From the NCBI GenBank assembly GCA_015654965.1, contig JAATGD010000274.1:1-10138 (forward strand): DNA of 10,138 bases. Direction: 5' to 3'. The notes under the pieces are model-generated. The model had not been told where the DNA came from. It ran no database searches and worked only from the letters and a program-made list of their open reading frames with translations. A program made the translations under genes and the position numbers. The DNA is from Hyphomicrobiales bacterium. GTDB taxonomy: Bacteria > Pseudomonadota > Alphaproteobacteria > Rhizobiales > Rhizobiaceae. Below are positions 6,552 through 10,138 of this stretch, in pieces; within the stretch, counting starts at the first letter, position 1, and each line of letters begins with the position of its first letter.

Positions 6552-6902
6552 TTAACCGCCAATGCGGCCCAGATGCGTGTCCTTGAAACCGGAACCATAT
6601 TTGAGCCCATAGCCAAGAGCGCGATCCACACCGATATGCACCGCCCAGATAAGCGCAATTGCCAGACAGAGCGGCCAGCTCATGAACCAGCCCAGCACTG
6701 CCACAAATACGACACCGATCCAGCTATGCGCTATATTGTAAACTACAGCGCCCGTACGCGGCCCTTTCATGTAGGCGAAGAACGACAGGTCGGGCGCGAG
6801 GATCAGCACCGCGAAAAGCCACCAATTTGCACCGCTGACCCAATAAGCGCCGAGCGCCAGAAGCGCCAGCGACAGGCTTTCAAGGCGCTGGATCAGGTTC
6901 AT
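6552..6902 (-). CDS. DUF4260 family small membrane protein
   Basis: The 116-residue protein is strongly hydrophobic, with about four predicted membrane segments (roughly 10-25, 27-44, 52-73 and 77-94). The C-terminal block GVDRALGYGLKYGSGF (91-106), followed by THLGRIGG, is the hallmark I associate with the DUF4260 family. No biochemical function is established for that family to my knowledge. The start is fixed by an ATGA overlap with the trmD stop (6899-6902), so translation is probably coupled to trmD. It lies between trmD and rplS, which are usually adjacent in bacteria. Family recognition is from memory; the reading frame itself is secure. Confidence 0.88.
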   Translation of the reverse strand: MNLIQRLESLSLALLALGAYWVSGANWWLFAVLILAPDLSFFAYMKGPRTGAVVYNIAHSWIGVVFVAVLGWFMSWPLCLAIALIWAVHIGVDRALGYGLKYGSGFKDTHLGRIGG

Positions 6903-7630
6903 TTGCGTCTTGCCTCTTCATAAGCCGCCCAGAGATCAGGACGACGCTCACGCGTGATGCGTTCAGCCTCGGCATGCCGCCACTTGTCGATAGCGCCATG
7001 ATTGCCAGACGTCAGAATATCGGGAATGGAGCGATCTTCCCATATTTGCGGACGCGTATAATGCGGATGTTCGAGAAGTCCCGTCTCGAAACTTTCCGTC
7101 TCACCTGACTGTTGATTGCCCATCACACCGGGCAACAGCCGCACAATGGCATCAAGCAGCACGATGGCCGCCGTCTCGCCACCCGACAATATATAATCGC
7201 CAATGGATACTTCTTCGAGATTGCGCGCTTCGATCACCCGCTCGTCAACCCCTTCAAAGCGCCCGCAAAGGATGATTGCGCCCGGCCCCAAAGCCAGTTC
7301 GCGCACCCTTTCCTGCGTCAAGGGACGCCCGCGCGGGCTCATCAGCAGCATTGGGCGACCATCAGAAACAGAATCGAGCGAGCGAGCCACCACATCGGGC
7401 TTCATCACCATACCGGCACCCCCACCCGATGGCGTGTCATCGACCATGCGATGGCGGCCTTCTGCAAAATCCCTGATCTGCACGGCATCCAACTGCCATG
7501 TGCCTTCGGCAAGCGCCTTGCCCGCCAACGAAATACCCAGCGGCCCCGGAAACATTTCCGGGTAAAGCGTCAGCACCGAGGCGTGAAAACCGAGGCTTTT
7601 TGCTTCTTTGGCTGATTGTGCATCCGTCAT
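6899..7630 (-). CDS. trmD: tRNA (guanine-N1-)-methyltransferase TrmD
   Basis: TrmD uses S-adenosylmethionine to methylate G37 next to the anticodon, which prevents +1 frameshifting. The 243-residue protein has the SPOUT trefoil-knot core: LMSPRGRPLTQ (96-106), CGRFEGVDERVIE (122-134), SIGDYILSGGETAA (142-155) and LLPGVMGN (165-172). PSGGGAGMVMKP (67-78) and HPHYTRP (188-194) are also characteristic. R164 corresponds to E. coli R154. The residue aligned with the proposed catalytic Asp169 is Glu, E179, in TESFETG. The ATG at 7630 overlaps the rimM stop by 4 nt (ATGA), and there is no strong ribosome binding site, consistent with coupling to rimM. Confidence 0.97.
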   Translation of the reverse strand: MTDAQSAKEAKSLGFHASVLTLYPEMFPGPLGISLAGKALAEGTWQLDAVQIRDFAEGRHRMVDDTPSGGGAGMVMKPDVVARSLDSVSDGRPMLLMSPRGRPLTQERVRELALGPGAIILCGRFEGVDERVIEARNLEEVSIGDYILSGGETAAIVLLDAIVRLLPGVMGNQQSGETESFETGLLEHPHYTRPQIWEDRSIPDILTSGNHGAIDKWRHAEAERITRERRPDLWAAYEEARRK

Positions 7631-8184
7631 GATTTTTGAGACCGTTCGCGGTCACTGTCATCATCATCGGCGATCAGACCGGCGGCAACCGGATCGACAA
7701 GCAGAATCCCCTTGTCGAAATCGATCTCCGGCACGGCAGCTTCGGTAAAGGGAATGAGCATCGGACGCTTGCCCTTCTGACTCAATTCGATCAGATCGCC
7801 CCCGCCGAAATCGAACAGGGCGCTCACCAAACCATAATCCTTGCCCTCCGCATCGACGGCTGCAAGACCAATGAGATCGGTATGAAAATATTCGTCCTCA
7901 TCAAGATCGTCGTCGGCCAATTGCGCGCGATCGATATAAAGAGCAGTGCCATTGAGGGCTTCTGCAGCGTTCCGGTCATTGATGCCCTTGAAACGCACAA
8001 TGACGACCGTTTTGGCCGGACGTGCCTCAAGAATTTCATAAGCCTTGCCCGCTTCATCATAAAGCAACCCGTAATCGGCAATCGCCAAGGGATCCCCGGT
8101 AAAAGTCTTGAGCCTGACCTCTCCGCGAATGCCCTGCGCGGCACCCACAATGGCAAGCTGGATCGGATTTTCTGGACGCGGCAT
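7627..8184 (-). CDS. rimM: Ribosome maturation factor RimM
   Basis: RimM binds ribosomal protein uS19 and helps process 16S rRNA and assemble the head of the 30S subunit. The 185-residue protein has the N-terminal RimM domain with VGAAQGIRGEVRLKTFTGDP (13-32) and VRFKGINDRNAAEALNG (63-79). The C-terminal PRC-barrel domain follows from about 96, with EYFHTDLIGL (98-107) and MLIPFTEAAVPEIDF (142-156). The tail (172-185) is acidic then basic and probably disordered. The ATG at 8184 is preceded by GGAAG. It is the first gene of the minus-strand cluster and diverges from xerC. rpsP, often found just upstream of rimM, is absent here. Confidence 0.97.
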   Translation of the reverse strand: MPRPENPIQLAIVGAAQGIRGEVRLKTFTGDPLAIADYGLLYDEAGKAYEILEARPAKTVVIVRFKGINDRNAAEALNGTALYIDRAQLADDDLDEDEYFHTDLIGLAAVDAEGKDYGLVSALFDFGGGDLIELSQKGKRPMLIPFTEAAVPEIDFDKGILLVDPVAAGLIADDDDSDRERSQKS

Positions 8185-8326
8185 GAATTCTTCCGTTTGT
8201 GATCTCTATTGATCTATCGCTTACCCAATTCCAGCGACAAGGCCAAGAAAAATGCGGATTGATCCATTTACGGGCCTGAAACTTATCTCTGCCAGAATGC
8301 CATCAACTTTCATGGACATGATTAAA
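8185..8326. other. Divergent intergenic region of rimM and xerC
   Basis: These 142 bp should contain promoters for both directions. On the minus strand TTGTCG followed after 17 bp by ATAGAT is a possible but weak rimM promoter. Nothing convincing was found for xerC. The near-repeats ATTGATCTAT (8208) and ATTGATCCAT (8258) lie exactly 50 bp apart and differ at one base. The xerC frame is open upstream to 8252, so part of the region could be coding if an earlier start is used. Confidence 0.4.
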
Positions 8327-9274
8327 ATGGCGACAGGCAACGAAATCCTTATTCCGGCGCGTCCCGATCTGGCTGCCGCGCGCGAAGAATGGCTCAAAAC
8401 GCTCAAAGACACGCGCCGCTTGTCCGCAAATACGCTCGACGCCTATGAGCGCGACACGCGCCAGTTCCTGCATTTTTTGACCACCCATATGGGTGAACCG
8501 CCATCCCTGAAGGATATCAGCAACCTGCGCGTGGCTGATCTGCGCTCGTTTCTCGCCAATCGCCGCAATGATGGCGCAGGCGCGCGGACCCTGGGACGCG
8601 GATTGGCCGGGGTGCGCTCGCTGTTGCGCCATCTGGAAAGACGGGGGCTTGCCAATGCGGCAGGCGCCAGCGCCATTCGCGCACCACGCCAGCCAAAATC
8701 CCTGCCCAAACCACTGACAGCCGATGATGCACGCCGCGTGGTGGCCGCCAATGAGCAGATGGCGGATGAGCCGTGGATTGCCGCCCGCAATGCCGCTGTC
8801 CTCACCCTTCTCTACGGCTGCGGACTGCGCATTTCCGAAGCGCTTGGCCTGATGGGCGATGCCTTGTCGGACGCTTCAGCCCTTTCGATCACCATCACCG
8901 GCAAGGGCAACAAGGCGCGGCTCGTCCCCCTGCTGCCCATTGTCTATCGCGCTGTCGCGCAATATCGCGAACTTTGCCCGTTCGATCTTTCTGCCGACAA
9001 GCCGCTGTTTCGCGGCGCCAAGGGCGGTGTGCTTCATGCCGCGATCATCCAGCGCGAAATGCAGAAACTGCGCGCAGGCCTTGGACTACCAGACAGCGCA
9101 ACCCCGCATGCCCTGCGCCATTCCTTTGCCACCCATCTTCTGGGGCGGGGTGGCGATATGCGCACCATTCAGGAATTGCTCGGCCATGCCAGCCTGTCAA
9201 CAACCCAGGTCTATACCGGCGTCGATACAGAGCGATTGCTTGAAGTCTATGACAAGGCGCATCCACGCGCCTAG
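8327..9274 (+). CDS. xerC: Tyrosine recombinase XerC
   Basis: Xer recombinases resolve chromosome dimers at dif during cell division. The 315-residue protein has an N-terminal SAM-like core-binding domain (about 15-105) and a C-terminal catalytic domain (about 130-310). All catalytic residues are present: R168 in YGCGLRISEALG, K193 in TGKGNKARLVPL, H261 and R264 in PHALRHSFATHLL, H287 in LLGHASLSTTQ, and the nucleophile Y296 in QVYTGVD. The ATG at 8327 gives the usual XerC length, but none of the in-frame starts (8252, 8297, 8312, 8327) has a strong ribosome binding site. Size, intact motifs and core-gene neighbours argue against a phage integrase; XerC rather than XerD is inferred from overall similarity. 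Confidence 0.9.
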   Translation: MATGNEILIPARPDLAAAREEWLKTLKDTRRLSANTLDAYERDTRQFLHFLTTHMGEPPSLKDISNLRVADLRSFLANRRNDGAGARTLGRGLAGVRSLLRHLERRGLANAAGASAIRAPRQPKSLPKPLTADDARRVVAANEQMADEPWIAARNAAVLTLLYGCGLRISEALGLMGDALSDASALSITITGKGNKARLVPLLPIVYRAVAQYRELCPFDLSADKPLFRGAKGGVLHAAIIQREMQKLRAGLGLPDSATPHALRHSFATHLLGRGGDMRTIQELLGHASLSTTQVYTGVDTERLLEVYDKAHPRA

Positions 9275-9284
9275 TGTCCTGATA

Positions 9285-9341
9285 TCGAAATGAGACGAAT
9301 TTCGAATTCACGATACTAGCCTTACCGTCATGTTGTAAGGC
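9285..9341. repeat. Two inverted repeats downstream of xerC
   Basis: TCGAAAT/ATTTCGA (9285-9305, 7-nt loop) and GCCTTAC/GTAAGGC (9319-9341, 9-nt loop) are both perfect 7-bp stems in the 131-bp gap between xerC and the next plus-strand gene. Neither is followed by a T-run, so they are not standard terminators. They could trim or stabilise the xerC mRNA end, or form a leader for the downstream gene. The remainder of the gap holds only that gene's ribosome binding site. Confidence 0.4.
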
Positions 9342-9392
9342 GGAACAATCAGGGGCCGATTGCGTTAAACTTTGCAATGGTTGTATTTCAAC

Positions 9393-9398
9393 AGGAGG
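9393..9398 (+). promoter_or_regulatory. Strong ribosome binding site of the proline-rich membrane protein gene
   Basis: AGGAGG ends 7 nt before the ATG at 9406 and is the strongest Shine-Dalgarno match in the window. It supports this short gene as a real, well-translated one. Confidence 0.85.
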
Positions 9399-9405
9399 AG
9401 AGGCA

Positions 9406-9708
9406 ATGGTTGACCCACTCGATCCGATCAACAATCCGCGCCATGCAGACCCCAGATCAGCAGAAACAAGAGTGACCGATCCAGTTGGCCGCACATCGCA
9501 GCCCCGCGGCAGTGGTGGTACATTGCTGGCCGTCATTCTGCTCGCAGCAATTCTGGCTGTTGGCTATTTCTTCTATCGGGGCGGCAGTACATCCGATACA
9601 TCGACACCGCCGCCGCCTGCCTCACCACCGGCCACGCAAAGCGAGCCTGCACCATCGGCCCCAACACCACCGGCAGAGCCACCCGCAACCCCACCAGCGC
9701 AGAATTAA
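9406..9708 (+). CDS. Hypothetical single-pass membrane protein with proline-rich tail
   Basis: I do not recognise a named family. The 100-residue protein has a polar N-terminus rich in Asp, Arg and Pro (1-38), one hydrophobic helix at about 39-57, and a low-complexity tail (61-100) of Pro, Ala, Thr and Ser with 15 prolines in its last 33 residues. Arg/Gly before the helix and a short YRGG after it leave the topology unclear; a cytoplasmic N-terminus and a periplasmic tail are plausible. Support for a real gene comes from a near-ideal AGGAGG site 7 nt before the ATG and a strong terminator 13 bp after the stop. It follows xerC by 131 bp and converges with lpdA. Proline-rich tails often span the periplasm or bind partner proteins, but no function can be assigned. 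Confidence 0.8.
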   Translation: MVDPLDPINNPRHADPRSAETRVTDPVGRTSQPRGSGGTLLAVILLAAILAVGYFFYRGGSTSDTSTPPPPASPPATQSEPAPSAPTPPAEPPATPPAQN

Positions 9709-9721
9709 ACAAAATTATAAG

Positions 9722-9750
9722 AAAAAGCCCGGCACATGGCCGGGCTTTTT
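9722..9750. terminator. Bidirectional intrinsic terminator between convergent genes
   Basis: A 12-bp perfect stem, AAAAAGCCCGGC against GCCGGGCTTTTT, encloses a 5-nt loop. T-runs follow on both strands. It sits 13 bp after the stop of the plus-strand hypothetical gene and 22 bp after the lpdA stop on the minus strand, so it very likely serves both. Confidence 0.95.
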
Positions 9751-9772
9751 CTTATTGGAACAACATGATCAC

Positions 9773-10138
9773 TTACATGTGGATCGGCTTGGCGAAAGTC
9801 GCGAGTGCCGATTCACGAACAGCTTCCGACATGGTTGGGTGCGCATGGCAGGTGCGCGCGAGATCTTCGGACGAACCACCAAACTCCATCAAAACGGCCA
9901 GTTCGTGGATCATTTCGCCGGCATTGTAGCCAAGGATATGAGCGCCCAATACGCGATCCGTTGCCTTGTCGGCGAGGATCTTCACAAAGCCATCCGTGTG
10001 CAGCATGGCACGTGCGCGACCATTTGCCGTGAACGGGAACTTGCCGATCTTGTACTCAACGCCTGCGGCTTTCAGCTCTTCTTCGGTCTTGCCGACAGAC
10101 GCTACTTCTGGCTGCGTGTAAACAACGCTTGGAATAAC
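9773..10138 (-). CDS. lpdA: Dihydrolipoamide dehydrogenase (E3), C-terminal part only
   Basis: E3 reoxidises dihydrolipoamide on the E2 subunit of 2-oxoacid dehydrogenase complexes, using FAD and NAD+. The last 121 residues are visible; the rest lies beyond the right edge, so the start and the active disulfide are not seen. This part is the dimerisation domain. It begins VIPSVVYTQPEVASVGKTEE, contains FTANGRARAM, and carries the catalytic His-Glu pair H100 and E105 of the fragment in HAHPTMSEA. The protein ends FAKPIHM. The full protein should be about 465 residues. In many alphaproteobacteria such a gene closes a sucAB-lpd cluster serving 2-oxoglutarate dehydrogenase, which fits its position, but pyruvate dehydrogenase cannot be excluded from this fragment. 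Confidence 0.95.
   Translation of the reverse strand, partial: VIPSVVYTQPEVASVGKTEEELKAAGVEYKIGKFPFTANGRARAMLHTDGFVKILADKATDRVLGAHILGYNAGEMIHELAVLMEFGGSSEDLARTCHAHPTMSEAVRESALATFAKPIHM

Noticed and set aside
7112..8202. Long plus-strand open frames opposite trmD and rimM
   Set aside because: Both mirror secure genes on the minus strand and have His/Gln/Arg-rich translations without any family signature.
8208..8267. Near-repeats ATTGATCTAT and ATTGATCCAT spaced by 50 bp
   Set aside because: They are only 10 bp long with one mismatch and low complexity; chance is likely. Kept only as a note on the intergenic region.
8327..9274. Reading the tyrosine recombinase as a phage or integrative-element integrase
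   Set aside because: It is of Xer size with all Xer motifs, has no adjacent tRNA, attachment repeats or excisionase, and sits among core genes.

Overview
The window is an ordinary core-genome stretch of an alphaproteobacterium. Protein sequences, gene order and moderately high GC point to the Brucella/Ochrobactrum group of the Rhizobiales. That assignment is recognition from memory, not a database result. Almost everything is transcribed from the minus strand. Only a Xer recombinase gene and a small membrane-anchored protein gene lie on the plus strand. I see no insertion sequence, prophage, CRISPR array, tRNA or rRNA.

Reading along the minus strand from high to low coordinates, the right edge holds the 3' end of a dihydrolipoamide dehydrogenase gene (lpdA-type). 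A strong bidirectional terminator separates it from the convergent proline-rich hypothetical gene and xerC. Next comes rimM-trmD-DUF4260, joined by two 4-nt ATGA overlaps, then a 231-bp leader with several hairpins, then rplS and its terminator. leuC has a clear promoter and its own terminator. A single GNAT acetyltransferase gene follows, and then the sdhC-sdhD-sdhA-sdhB operon, which runs off the left edge inside sdhB.

Functionally there are three blocks. The sdh operon encodes succinate dehydrogenase (complex II), linking the TCA cycle to the quinone pool. The lpdA fragment gives the E3 subunit of a 2-oxoacid dehydrogenase complex, probably also TCA-linked. The rimM/trmD/rplS block serves ribosome maturation, tRNA m1G37 methylation and the large ribosomal subunit. 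leuC is the large subunit of the leucine-pathway isomerase; its leuD partner is not in the window.

I found no convincing new multi-gene system. The points worth a second look are smaller: a DUF4260 membrane protein gene translationally coupled to trmD and separating it from rplS; a hairpin-rich rplS leader; a 30-bp near-perfect inverted repeat and a long structured leader before sdhC; an operator-like palindrome on the -35 box of the acetyltransferase gene; a Glu at the usual catalytic Asp position of TrmD; and an uncharacterised single-pass protein with a proline-rich tail.
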